Assembly: GCA_027625915.1 (NCBI GenBank)
Contig: JANTQA010000023.1
Location: 18,538,001-18,602,000 of the forward strand
DNA length: 64,000 bases
From: Anaeramoeba flamelloides
Lineage: Eukaryota > Metamonada > Anaeramoebidae
Reading direction: 5' to 3'
Shown: in pieces, positions 34,655-45,909 of the stretch
Numbering within the stretch: the stretch's first letter is position 1
How the letters are laid out: each line of letters starts with the position of its first letter
Program-made: the position numbers and the translations under genes
The notes under the pieces: generated by a model
The model's input: the letters and a program-made list of their open reading frames with translations, nothing else
Databases searched by the model: none
Told to the model about the DNA's origin: nothing

Positions 34655-34979
34655 TAATTCAATCTGAATAATTTTGGTAGGTAAGTAATATCCCCAAAAA
34701 TTAAACTTATCAATATAACTTTTTATTCTTATGTAACAAAATTTTAAATATTTCCAAGTAAAGAAAATTAATTCAAATAATCAAGCCTTTCAATAATAAA
34801 AATATGAATAATTATTATCAAAAAAATGATTTTAATAATAAAAGTTGGTTGTTTATATTTTTAATATTTTACAAATAATATTTATCTGATATTTTAAATT
34901 TCAATAAATCTAATAAATTTAATTAAATTTGGAACAAATTATCAAATTCTCAAAGAAATTAAATAATTTATTTGTTTTT

Positions 34980-35265
34980 CAATGATTTTTAGGAATATTA
35001 TTAAATTAACAATATTTTTTGTTTATACAAAATAATAGAATTTACTAAAAAAAAAATGATATTTCTTAAAAATAAACTGTTTTTACAAGATTTTTCTGTT
35101 TATTTCTGATATGTAAAAATCCAACCCAAAAAATTAAAAGAATGTGATTTTTCAACTGGAAATTAATTGTAAAAAATGAATTCTTTTAAAAATGATAAAA
35201 GTCATCTCTCTAAAGTCTAAAAATAAGTTTATATATGATATCAGTTGTATCATTGTGTAAAAAAA
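34980..35265 (-). repeat. Interspersed repeat family A, partial copy 5
   Basis: Reverse-strand match to the left third of family A (AATGAATTCTTTTAAAAATGATAA followed by CATCTCTCTAAAGTCTAAAA), truncated. Confidence 0.55.
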
Positions 35266-35839
35266 GTACTTTAAAACTTTTCAGTATGAATCAATGTAAA
35301 AATTACTCGGACCTTAATCAAAATAAACTGCTTTTTGAAAACAAGTAAAAAGTTGATGAGTTCATAAAAAAGCAAATATATATTTATTAAAATAAAAATT
35401 GGTCTTAAACAAAGAATATTATCCAGATTTAATAGAATTATTTACATTAATATGACTAATATTATATATGGAATTAAGTTTTAGGTAATAAAGTAAAATT
35501 CATTTATAAATACGAAAAAAATAATTCTTTGGGATTATTTAATTATTTTATTGTTTTTTTATTCACTTAATCTCAAAAAAAAAAAAATAATAATAAAATT
35601 ATTAGAGTTATGATTTAGGAAAATATATCGACATATATCCAATAGTAAATTAAAAAAGTGATTCATTACAGTTAAAAAAAGTATTTCTGAAAAAGAAAAA
35701 AAAAGAAAAGTTATTTTTATATGAGTACCTAATAACAATCAAAAACTAACCAACATGTGAAGGGTGATCTATCTCCAAAAATTAACACTCAAAAAAGAGG
35801 ATATTGTAAGGTAAAGGCAATAATTGTCATACACTCTAT

Positions 35840-36345
35840 TTCTCATTTGAATGATTCTGTATTTATAATTTTGAAAAGAACAGTGACGGTTTTGAAGTGT
35901 CTTTTCTTTGACGCTTTCAGAAATCTCGAGGATTTTTTTTTTTCATTTTTTTCTTTCTCAAATAAGTTATTTTTTTCTTATTTATGATTCAAAAACCTTA
36001 CTTTGTCAAATATAGAGAATTACAATTTAAATATAAATTCGATTAAATCGAATAAAATTGATTGTATACTTGGAAAAAACGATTTGTTATAAATTGAAGA
36101 ATTTTTAACCCTTTGGAAAATTTAAAAAAAGAAACAAATTTTTTTTTTAAATTTTGATTTTTTGGAATTGAGAATGATTTTTGAAATTTTTATTATTAAT
36201 TGATTTTTTTACCAATGACGATCCATTAAATTATTTTTTTGTAATTTGAATTTTGTCAATGAAAAAGAAGTGCAATTTCACAATACACTTTTTAGTTTCA
36301 GGTCACTCCTTTAGTGTGGAGCAAATTCAAGGTAAATGATTAGAG
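35840..36345 (+). repeat. Interspersed repeat family G, copy 1
   Basis: Aligns with 58065-59010: TTATAATTTTGAAAAGAACA near the left, a CTTTGACGCTTT block, and GTGTGGAGCAAATTCAAGGT near the right (GTATGGAGAAAATCCATGGT in copy 2). Copy 2 is longer because of expanded TTTGAATTTTT blocks. Confidence 0.65.
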
Positions 36346-36519
36346 CTTTTAACAAAAAAAAAATAAAAAGAATAAAATCAAAACATCAAAAAACAAAGCA
36401 AACAATTAAAAAAAAAAGCTTTCTATTTTATTTTTAATCTAAAATATTCAATCCCTTTGATTTTTTTTTGTTTGCTGTATGGTTGAATGAAAATTTGGTA
36501 ATGTGATTCACCACCATTA

Positions 36520-37161
36520 TTAGTTTTTCTCTTTTTGATTTTTTTCATCCAAAAGTAATTGGTTTTTCCAGAAATCGATCCCTGTTGGCTTTTTGATTAA
36601 TTCATTTTCGCTTAATTTTTTTTGTTTTTCTTCATCTTTTTCTTTGTAAAACTCCTTGTTCCATTTTTCAAACAATTCTTTGGTTAAAGGTGTACCATAC
36701 TTCAAACGATCCTTCACGATTTTTTGTTCTTCTTCTCTTTTTTGTAATTCGATTTCCTCTTCTGTTAATTCAGTTTTGGTTCCTTTGTCTTCTTCACGGC
36801 CTGAAAAGTCCATTAAATCATTTTTCAGATCATACACTAACTGGTAAATGCATGCCATCCCTAAGGATTCTTCGAACGTTTTATCAATTTTTTTGGTGAA
36901 ATCTTCCAACATTTTAAAGCTGAGGTACTGGACAGATTCAAGGCTATATGTTGGTGACTCTTCGGGGTAATTAGGCGTATATTGTACAATCAGTTTTAAA
37001 ATTGGGGCATTCAATATATCTTCTTCACTTAAATCATCTGGCTTGATAGTGATTTCGAATTTCTTAGGATCTTCTTCGTTAAGTATTTTAAAATTTTCCA
37101 TAAAAATGGATTCTAAAACCATTATTTCATTTTCTTGTTCTTCCAATGCTTCTTCACTCAT
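36520..37161 (-). CDS. RWD-domain protein of the RWDD1/Gir2 (DFRP2) type
   Basis: A single-exon 213-residue protein with ATG at 37161 and TAA at 36520. Residues about 5-115 form an RWD domain: EEQENEIMVLESIF at the start is the family's opening helix, then the strand pattern, a YPEESP turn (the conserved YP-x(3)-P), and a closing helix LGMACIYQLVYDLKNDLMDF. A charged Lys/Glu helix follows, then GTPLTKELFEKWNKEF, close to the G-T-P-[VL]-T-x-E-x-F-x-x-W segment of RWDD1/Gir2. These proteins bind and stabilise DRG2-type (Rbg2) GTPases and touch Gcn1 in translational control. The acidic tail of the animal protein is missing. Neighbours are a family-G repeat downstream and a foldback element upstream. 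Confidence 0.9.
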   Translation of the reverse strand: MSEEALEEQENEIMVLESIFMENFKILNEEDPKKFEITIKPDDLSEEDILNAPILKLIVQYTPNYPEESPTYSLESVQYLSFKMLEDFTKKIDKTFEESLGMACIYQLVYDLKNDLMDFSGREEDKGTKTELTEEEIELQKREEEQKIVKDRLKYGTPLTKELFEKWNKEFYKEKDEEKQKKLSENELIKKPTGIDFWKNQLLLDEKNQKEKN

Positions 37162-37627
37162 GAATAATTACAATTTTTGTTTTGGTAATCTTAAAATAAA
37201 AAAAAAATCGAAAAATTAAAAGCAATTAAAAAAAAAATGATAACTTTTATTTTTGAGACTTTGAAAATTTACAAAACTTTGTCGGGTGTATTTATGTGAA
37301 ATATTAAAATAGAAGGAATATAGGAATACCTATCCTTGGCAGTTGTTCAACTTATTGATGCAGATAAATTCCAATAAATGTTTGCACGATGTTTACCATT
37401 GTTTCATAGTGGCATTTGAAATATCAATGGGTTAAAATTACACTTCATTTTCAATTTTCCTTTTTCAAATAGAATCCACCAATGAAAACCTACTTCTTGT
37501 GGCAACTCAATTTATTCAAAGAAAACGTACTGAAAATTTTAATCCATTTATAATTCAAACACCTTTAATGGAAATTTTTTTATAGTAATTTTTTCAAAAT
37601 CATTTTTTTTCAATTTGATCTTGATTT
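37162..37627. other. 5' flank of the RWDD1-like gene
   Basis: No gene seen. ATTAAAAAAAAAATGATA-type A-rich sequence lies directly upstream of the start. No defined promoter element was recognised. Confidence 0.45.
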
Positions 37628-38185
37628 AAGGTTTACAATCCCTGAAATTTGAAAAAAGATTATCTTGTGTAGTGTGTAGTGAGTTGTCGATTTGGTTCTT
37701 AGCTGATCGATCTTGTACTTGGTATGGATTTTAAGATTGGTTCAAAATGGCAATTTTTGACAATTTATTTTTTTTATTTCCAAAATCCGAATTGAAGAGT
37801 GTAAGATTAATAGATTGATAGGTGTTCAATTAGTAACTTTTGAATTTTGGGTTGTAGAAAAGAATCTTGATTTAATTTTTTGTCAATTAACCAAATGAAA
37901 AAATAAAATTTTTTAAAATCTTACAATAAAATCAAACTTAATTAAAAATTTTCATCAACAACCCACAAACCACATTTTTTTTATAACATAAGTTCCAGCC
38001 AATTATTCTTACACTCATTAATTCATATTTTGGAAAAAAAAAAATAAATTGTCAAAAATTGCAATTTTGAACCAATATTAAAATCCATACCAAGTACAAG
38101 ATCGATCAGCTAAGAACCAAATCGACAAGTTACTACAAACGACACAAGATAATCTTTTTTCAAATTTCAGGGATTCTAAACCTTA
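37628..38185. mobile_element. Foldback element with ~180-bp inverted repeats
   Basis: Left arm 37628-37808 and right arm 38005-38185 are reverse complements with few mismatches: AAGGTTTACAATCCCTGAAA at the left end against TTTCAGGGATTCTAAACCTT at the right. Both arms hold GATCGATCTTGTACTTGG or its complement. The ~195-bp centre is AT-rich and non-coding. Family A copy 3 begins directly after the right arm. Confidence 0.88.
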
Positions 38186-38189
38186 AGGG

Positions 38190-39540
38190 ACTAGTAACTC
38201 TTATTTATTTTTAATCACAAAGTAATAGAGTAAGTGTTTACACAAGGATACAATTAAACCCGATATTAAACTTCATTTATCAACTTTAGAGAAATGAATG
38301 GTCATTTTTAACACAATTCATTTTTCCAATTATATTTTCAGTCAAAAGATCCAGATCCCTTTTTTGTTGTGTTTTGAGGATCAAATTAGAAAAAGAAATA
38401 TTTGCACAAAAAAATTTATTTTGAAGAAATCTCACTTTCAGTGATTTCTGAGAAACTGTATGAACAGATATCATTGAATCTTTAATCTTGTTTTAAAAAT
38501 TCAATCAAAATAAATCAAATATTGAATCCTTGAAGATCTAAAAAAATCTGATTATCTATTTTATTCACATTTAATTTATTAAATTTCTTGAAATTTAAAT
38601 AATTTGGTAATATTCTATTTCCAATATTCAGAGTATAAACAATCAACTATTAGTATTAAAATCAGATATTTAATAATTTCTATTAATTTTTTTTTATTAG
38701 ATTTATTTATTTAAATTTGGTTTATTTTTCTTTGAAAATAATTAAAAATTGAGAAATAATAAACCAAATTCCAAAAATTTGGACACACCCAAAATCAAAA
38801 ATAAGTAAAAAAAAAAAACCCAATTTATTATATTTTTCCAAACTTAAGATAAAACCACATTTTAGTTACCCAGTATTAATGTTTTTATAAGTAATAATTT
38901 TCTAAAAATAAAAGAAAAAAATATAAAACAAAGTATTAAAAAATTGTTGTGTATCCAAAATAATGAAACAGGAGGAACAAAAAATGTATTGAAAAATTTG
39001 TTGAAATTTCACCAACAATTGTTGATCAATCAAATGATAAGATATCATTGTCAAATTTTATGTGATTTTTCTATTTAAAAAACTCAACATAAACGTTCTA
39101 TCAACCATTGATAAAAATTTTCAGATCTAACAAAATAGATTACGTAACTCAGAAAAAATCAAATGAAAACAAAAAAAAAAACAAAAAAGACAAAAAATGA
39201 AATAGTTTGTAAAATCAAAATTATTCCAAATTGAATGTAAAATAGAGTATTGTTATTCTCTCAACTAATAAAACTGGTCTTAATTTTGGGAATTTAGTTT
39301 AATTGTAAATTCTATTGATAAATTTAATCTTATGTTTTCAATATCTACTGAAAAAATTAAAAGTGGGTGATTTTTTATTGATTATAAATAATAAAATTAA
39401 AAGGTATTTCTTGGGATTATAAGTTGAATTTTGATATTTTAAAAAATATATTATGGGATAATTAATAATTTAATGGTTTTTTTTTTCTCATATTTTTTTT
39501 TTTATTAAAATATTAAGGTATTGGATTTATATAGAATCTT
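38190..39540 (+). repeat. Interspersed repeat family A, copy 3, split by element E
   Basis: Left part 38190-38761 and right part 39300-39540 align with copies 1, 2 and 4. The middle is element E. The join GAAATAAT...AATTGTAAAT corresponds to an uninterrupted ATAATTGTAAAG in copies 1 and 4. Confidence 0.78.
38762..39299 (-). mobile_element. Non-autonomous DNA element family E, copy 1, nested in family A
   Basis: A ~538-bp element. The left terminus is AACCAAATTCCAAAAATTTG, followed by GGACACACCC. The right terminus, reverse-complemented, is AACTAAATTCCC. TA lies at 38760-38761 and 39300-39301. It matches 45910-46439 in reverse. No intact coding frame. Confidence 0.85.
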
Positions 39541-39565
39541 GTTCGGAGAATAAATAAATATATAA

Positions 39566-39597
<32 letters not shown>

Positions 39598-39689
39598 ATG
39601 TATGTATATATTCCAGTTTCAAATATTTTTTAGTGTGGTAAAAAAGACCAAGAGAATACTTAACTTGGGAAAACTACAGAAAATAAAAA
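39541..39689. repeat. (AT)n and (ATGT)n microsatellite region
   Basis: ATATAT runs into ATGTATGTATATGTATGTAT between family A copy 3 and family H copy 3. Confidence 0.85.
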
Positions 39690-40040
39690 ATAAGATTAAT
39701 TAAGAAAGAAAAATGGATTTTTCAATAAAATAACAGGTTTTTTTAATAATATCTTTTAAAAGGTGTTTTTTATGTTTTTAGTTGGTTATGAATATTTTAT
39801 TGGGTAAATTGACTATTTTTAAGACTATATAAAGCATTTGAAAGGATTTTGATAATCAATATGCTTTTTAAATTGTTTTTGGTCATATTGTTTAAAATTA
39901 TATTATGGATTAGTTCTATGAAGTTTATTTGTTTTTTTTTATTAATTGATTTTACTTTTCGTTTTGAGTAATTTTTTCCAATTAAAAAAAGTTAGATTTT
40001 TTTCCCAAATAGTAATTTTTTATTCATTTGGATTTTTTTT
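39690..40040 (+). repeat. Interspersed repeat family H, copy 3
   Basis: Matches 15530-15840: AATAACAGGTTTTTTTAATA near the left, AAATTGACTATTTTTAAGAC, and ATTGATTTTACTTTTCGTTT near the right. Confidence 0.6.
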
Positions 40041-40379
40041 TTTACAACAGTTTGTTCAATATAAGATTTAAATTTTTTTTTTCGATTGTACCACAATATT
40101 CTATCGAATAAAAAAGTACAAAACTAATAATATGAGAACACAAATCAAATTCATTGATTTGAAATTTAATTAATATTTTAAAAATATGTCAAAATGGAAA
40201 AAGATTTTGTTTTTTGAAAAATATTTTGTCTTTGAAATGAATAAAGAACTAGTCTCCAATCAAAAAGTAAATTTTATCATAAAGGTGTTCGAATCATATA
40301 CAAAAAAAAAAAAAGAAAATTTAAGATTAAAAAAATCTTGATGAAAAAATACTCACAACACATGGGTTGAATTTAAAAA

Positions 40380-42195
40380 TATTTTATTATTGATATTCTC
40401 TACTTACAAATTTTTAAGATACCAAGTCAACATATTTCTAATTGGCTCAGAAGCTTCAGGAAAGAACTTTTAATCAAAGAGAACAATTTATTTGTTCCAT
40501 TTTTCTAAATAAGAAAATCTTTAAGGGATCAACACTCTAAGATAACAATACAAAATTTTACAATATGTTATTATTGATATTCTCTACTTGCAAATTTTAG
40601 TAGATACCAAGTGTCAAAAAATCATATCAACTCAGAAATTCAGAAATTAGTATTTTTTTGTGAGATCATTTTTTTTTCATTTTTTCTGAAAAAGAAAACA
40701 ATTATATTCATTTTAATGCTTGCATTATAAAAACCTTTTACCTTTTTTATTATCATTTCCGGTATTATTAGACAATACCAAGACTTTGTTGCCAGTAATA
40801 TTATTATAAAGATTTTTTTTCTTTTTTGTGATATTATTTGTAGTTATCAAAAAAAAAAATGATATATTCAACATTTTTGAAAAATCTTGATATTTTTTAC
40901 AGAAGAGTAGTTATAATAATTAAAGTTTTATACTCTTTTAGTAATTTTACTCAGAAATTGTGTTTTTCAGTTATAAGACGAAATTTAGATTTTTCAAAAT
41001 CAAATTTTCTTAAAAGATATTTGGGGTTTAAGTAATTTTATCCTCAAAATTTAAAATTATTTTTTTACTAAAAAAATTGTTATAATTGTTATAATGATTC
41101 TTATGAATAAGAAAAAAATATATGTTAACAAAATTTTTTGGTTTTATTTTTCATTTTTTTAAAACCAGTTAAACAACTTTTTTGAAACTTTAAAGATAAA
41201 AAATTATTGCTTAAAAAACTCCATTTCACTCAAGGTATCCAGCTAAAAATGAAAAAACAATTTTATTTTATGAATCAGTAAATATTAGATTGTTTAGAAA
41301 TACGGGAAATAATAAACTTCATATTAGAGTCGGTAATCATAAAAGAAAACCCTGAACAAACCATAAATTTCAAAAAAAAAAAAAAAAAAAATGTTAAAAA
41401 ATTTTATGTGCCTCTTTCATTGTAACGTCGGGTACAAGATTCTCAATTTCTTTAAATATTACAAATTGTTGACAAAAAGATTTTTTAATTGTAAATGTAT
41501 GAATTTTAAAAGAAAATACAAAGTCTAACTTTTCTTAATGTTAATTTATAGTTTCAAATTTTTTTTTTTTTTTTTTTATTTTTTTAAAACAAAAAGGAAA
41601 AAAAAAAAAGGAAAAATAAAAAAGCAAAATAATAGAAAAAAAATTGATTAAAATGAGAATAAATGTTTCCGATCTAAAAATTGAAATTTTAGTTTGAGAA
41701 GAATAGTGAATTAAACTCGTTGAATGTGTTTTCCTTTCTTCAATAAAATTGGTCCCTTTTGACTGAAAAAGAGTTTAGATCGCAATTTCATCGGTAAAAT
41801 ATTGTTAAGCTTCTATCAAAATTTCATTTATTTTAATCACCTATATATCAAATAATTTTATTGGCTGATATTTAAATTGAATTATTAATATAAGCAAAAA
41901 AACATAAGAATATATTAAATTTCCTTTCAAAATGGAAACTTTCCAACATCAAACTAAAAATGACTTTTCATTTTCAAGAATTAACTTGTATCTTAAAAAA
42001 AATATCTTATTTTTTCTTTTTTTGGTTTTAGATTGGAAACAAGTAAATTTTAAAATTCAAAAAAATGACTTAAATCAATAAATTGTTTAAATGAGGTTAA
42101 CTAATCCATTTCATAAATCGAAACATAAATTACAAAAAAAAATTTAGACAAATTCTTGACAAGATTTCATTGAATTTTTAAAAAATAATGTTACT
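40380..42195 (+). repeat. Interspersed repeat family I, copy 1, split by element D
   Basis: Parts 40490-41213 and 41776-42195 align in order with 54120-55255. Shared landmarks are ATTCTCTACTT(A/G)CAAATTT, AGAAGAGTAGTTATAATAAT, TTAATCACCTATATATCAAA and TTTAAATGAGGTTAACTAAT. The first ~110 bases are a tandem partial duplicate (period about 182) of the 40550-40650 segment. The right end stops about 13 bp short of the tRNA-Ser gene. No coding frame. Confidence 0.75.
41214..41775 (-). mobile_element. Element family D, copy 2, nested in family I
   Basis: Left terminus AAAAACTCCATTTCACTCAA; right terminus, reverse-complemented, AACTCTTTTTCAGTCAAAAG. TA lies at 41212-41213 and 41776-41777. The other family-I copy (near 54840) carries the empty site, reading TAATAGATCTCAATTT where this copy reads TTA-[D]-TAGATCGCAATTT across the junction. 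Confidence 0.85.
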
Positions 42196-42202
42196 TTCAA
42201 AT

Positions 42203-42208
42203 AAAAAA
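42203..42208 (-). terminator. RNA polymerase III terminator of the tRNA-Ser gene
   Basis: Six T residues in the transcribed sense begin directly after the discriminator base. Confidence 0.85.
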
Positions 42209-42290
42209 CGACAGGAGCAGGATTCGAACCTGCGCTCCCAGAGGGAATTTGATTTCTAGTCAAACGCCTTAACCACTCGGCCATCCTGCC
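42209..42290 (-). tRNA. tRNA-Ser (anticodon AGA)
   Basis: An 82-nt cloverleaf without intron. The acceptor stem GGCAGGA pairs with TCCTGTC (one G-U), and the discriminator is G, as usual for Ser. The D arm starts TGGCCGAGTGG (A box). The anticodon stem is TTTGA/TCAAA with loop CTAGAAA, so anticodon AGA reads UCU. The variable arm is long (CCC-TCT-GGG), as in type II tRNAs. The T arm GCAGG-TTCGAAT-CCTGC (B box) is perfect. CCA is not encoded. All structural bases look intact, so the gene is probably active. Confidence 0.98.
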
Positions 42291-43739
42291 AATAAATACG
42301 TTAAAAAGTATTAAATTCTGTTTTTTAATTTTTTAATTGTAAATAGCTAAGAATTAACATTTATTAAAATAACGAAATGAGGTTTAAACTCACAAAATTA
42401 TCAATTAAAGTCAACTAACATCTACACCTCAGAACTAAACTAAAATTCAAAATTTTCCACACAGCTAAAACGTTCCAAACAATCACAATAATCCAATAGC
42501 ATTGAAATTGGAGATAATTTTGATTTTTGTAAAATATGAAAATCATTTTTTCATCTTTTAGTTTTTTTTTTCATTTTATTATTTTAAATTACCTAATTTG
42601 TTTCGTTGGATCAATATTTTTCTTTTCAGCCAATTTTTATTATGTTAAAGCCGAGTTGTTCCAAATAGAAGAACTCAAATAAAATTAGTTGGTAGTATCT
42701 AACCTTTGATCGATCAATATTCCTAATAGAATTTCAACAAATTTACTAATGTTTTTTTTGCTTTTGCTCTCTCCAAAATTTTTAAAACATCCTTGATTTA
42801 TTTGTATTGATAATTATTTATTTATTGTTTTGTGAGTATTTTATTTTATAAAAAGGTGTTAACATTTCAATTAGTGAATGGTTCTAATTTGGTAAATCTT
42901 CGAGAAGTGATTAAATAAGTTTTTTTTTTCACAAATCGAATTTTGGTGTGTTAAAAATTTTGAATTGGGGTTTATTTCACTTATATTAATTGAATCACAC
43001 AAAAATGATCAAATAAAACTTAAAGTTGATTTCAATTCAAATGATAATTCAATTAACATAAACTCAAATAATTTGCAAATCATAAATATTAAGATAAAAC
43101 AATAATCATTCTTTAAAAATTAAAATATATCACGCACTATTTAAATAAATTTACAAAAATATTTCATAAATTTTATATATAGAGTAATATTAATAACATC
43201 CAGATAGAAAATTTTTTTGTATATATTCAAAATATATAGTCAAATTGGTCATTTATTTTTAGATCAAGTGGCGAGGATCTTCAAGAAAAATGAAAAAATG
43301 ATACAAAAGAACCTATCTAAAGTTCCCAAGAAAAGATTTTATTAGTTATCATTGATTTACAAGTTTATCTATCACAAAATAATAAATTTCTTAACTGGCC
43401 AATAAATGAAAAAAATCTTCAAGTAAATTTAATAAAAAAAAAAAAAAAAAAATTACCATATCTTGAAATTTAAAGACAAAGTAAATATATGATTGCTACA
43501 ATATCAAACTTACTTTTAATGTTATTTTATGATCTGAATTGTTGTTTTTAAAGGTCTGATCCATTATTCTCTTTTTTTAAAGTTAAAAATTCAACATATT
43601 TTTCAATTATTTTTCGAAAAAATAATTTACTTTGAAAGGAGAAAGATGACTTATGAATTGTGAAGTATGTGTAAAAAAAAAAACTCACACTTTAAAAATA
43701 TACCACAAAGACCTAAAATAGTCCAGTATAAAAGATCTA
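42291..43739. other. Intergenic with a decayed family-E patch
   Basis: About 42580-42790 resembles the interior of element E on the plus strand (shared ATCGATCAA...AATTTCAACAAATTTAC). No termini were found, so this is an old relic. The rest is AT-rich without coding signal. Confidence 0.5.
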
Positions 43740-44271
43740 AACTCCATTTCAGTCAAAGGGGTCAAGCCAAAAATGAAAAAGTCATTTATTTTTAAGAATC
43801 AACCAAACTTAGATTGTTTAGAAATACGAGAAATAATAAACTTCTTATAAGAGTCAATAATTATAAAAGAAAACACTGAACAAACCTTAAATTTCAAAAA
43901 AAAAAAAATGTTAAAAAATTTTTTGGGCCCTATTCATTGGAACTTCTCGTACAAAATTCTCCATTTCTTTAGGAAATTAAAATGTTGAGAATAAGATTTT
44001 TGACTTGTAAATGTATGAATAATAAAAGAACATACAAAGCTTAACTTTTCTTAATGTTTATTTCGTTTTTCAAACATTTTTTTTTTCAAAGTTAATTTTA
44101 AAAAAAAAAGGCAAAAAGCAAAAAACAAAAAAAAAAAAAATTTACAAAATGAGAAAAAATGATTTTGATCTAAAAATTGAAAATTTTAGTTTGATAAGAG
44201 TAATGAATTAAACTCATAGAATGTCTTCCATTTCTTAAATAAAACTGTGCCACTTTGACTGAAAAAGAGTT
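43740..44271 (-). mobile_element. Element family D, copy 3
   Basis: Left terminus AACTCCATTTCAGTCAAAGG; right terminus, reverse-complemented, AACTCTTTTTCAGTCAAAGT. TA precedes the left end (43738-43739); the right TA is changed. The interior carries GGGCCCTATTCATTGGAACT, the complement of the block in copy 1 near 12004-12025. It is the most symmetric pair of termini in the family. Confidence 0.85.
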
Positions 44272-44289
44272 TCCTTGATTTGAAAATAA

Positions 44290-45165
44290 TTACAATAATT
44301 ATTTTAAACTTTGAAAAAACTCTAAATGTTTGATTCAAAGAACAGTTTCAATCCATTTTTTCTTTATATTGAATAAAAAAACAAGAATAGGTAAATCAAA
44401 AAATCAAATTAACAATTCTTGAAATTACTTTTGTAAAACCTAGAAAATTCAACTTATAATCTAAAGAAAAAAATTTTTTATTTGATTATATATAATCAAT
44501 AAAAAAAATCAACAAATTTTTATTTTATCAGTGGGTTATGAATAACCCTAAGATTAAATTTATCAATAGACTTTACAATTATTTTTACTCAAATTATTAA
44601 ATATTTTAAAATCAATACATTGAATTTAAATAAATAATTCTAATAAAAAAAAATAATAATAGAAATTATCAAATAATCGATTTTAATATATAAAGTTCCT
44701 TGTTTATACTTTGTATATCTAAAAAAGAATATTATCTATTTTTTTAAATTTCAGGAAATTTAATAAAAATTTGTTCAGAAAATAATTTTTCAATTTTTTT
44801 CAGGCCTTCCTAAGGATTCAATATTTAGATTTATTTTTATTGTATTTTTTAAAATACGATTATCAGTCCAATGTTGTTTGTTCATACAGGCTCTGCGAAA
44901 TTTCTAAAAATGAGATTTCTTCAAAATAAAAATTTTTTTAACAAATTTTTCTTTTTCTACTTCGATATCCAAAAAAACCGAACACAAAAGTACCCAGATC
45001 TTATGACTTAAAATTTCATTAGGTAAAAATGAACTCTTTTAAAAATAATAAATCATCTCTCTAAAGTTTAAAAATGAAGTTTAACATCAGTTTTAATTGT
45101 ATTCTTATGCAAATAATTACTCTGTTGCCTTTTTGGAAAAAAAAAAATAAATAAGAGTTACTAGT
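44290..45165 (-). repeat. Interspersed repeat family A, copy 4 (reverse)
   Basis: Reverse-complement match to copies 1-3. It has the intact ACTTTACAATTATTTTTACT site (complement of the site where E sits in copy 3) and ATCATCTCTCTAAAGTTTAA near its 5' end. Confidence 0.72.
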
Positions 45166-45479
45166 GTTTTAAATTTTTTTTGATATGAAGACTGTTAGCT
45201 TAAAAATTCAATTTTTAAAATAATTTAATATTTAAATTAGAGATTATTTTAAGAAATTATTTCCAGATATAGAAATATATTGATATTGCAACCAATTGTA
45301 TAGAAAGATAAGAAAAATTAATAAATCTAGGATTATGTTGATAATTATTTGAGTTAATCTTGAAATTATGATAGTATAAAATAGTTACTTTTGGGGTTCA
45401 ATATATAGCTTATTAAATTCTCAAAATACTATTATTTTGAGTTTCTAACTTAAGATCTTGAAAAGTAAATTAAAAAAAA

Positions 45480-45686
45480 ATTTCAAAAATTTGCAATATA
45501 ATAAAATGATAATCAGAAAAAATCAAAGAAAAGAAAAAAGAAAAGAAAAAAAGAAATTTGACTAAATTCGATAAAATACTCTGATCTAAAAATTAAAAGT
45601 TTTTTGACAAGAATATTGTTTAAAATTCATAGAATATGTTCTATTTCAAAAACAAAATCGTTCAATTTTGACACAAATAGAGTTTA
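45480..45686. mobile_element. Element family D, truncated copy
   Basis: Only one end is clear: TCTAAAAATTAAAAGTTTTT followed by TTTTGACACAAATAGAGTTT, matching the right end of copies 2 and 3. The other end was not found. Confidence 0.5.
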
Positions 45687-45909
45687 CCTTTTATCTACAA
45701 GTTAGCCTGAAAAAAAATGTGCCATATTTTAAAAAATTATAAAGTGTATTAAAAAGGTATGAGAATCTGATAACTTTCCCCCCTTAATGAAACAAAATTA
45801 ATGATTTTATTTGTGTTTATTTAAGGTGAAATAAGGTGTTTATTATATTAAATCCCAATGTGTAACTTGATATTTTTTTAAAAAAAATTGACTTTTTAAC
45901 TGTTTAATA

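Noticed and set aside
42203-42290. Possible selenocysteine or suppressor tRNA because of the long variable arm
   Set aside because: The anticodon loop reads CTAGAAA with anticodon AGA, discriminator G and a 7-bp acceptor stem, which is an ordinary type II tRNA-Ser.
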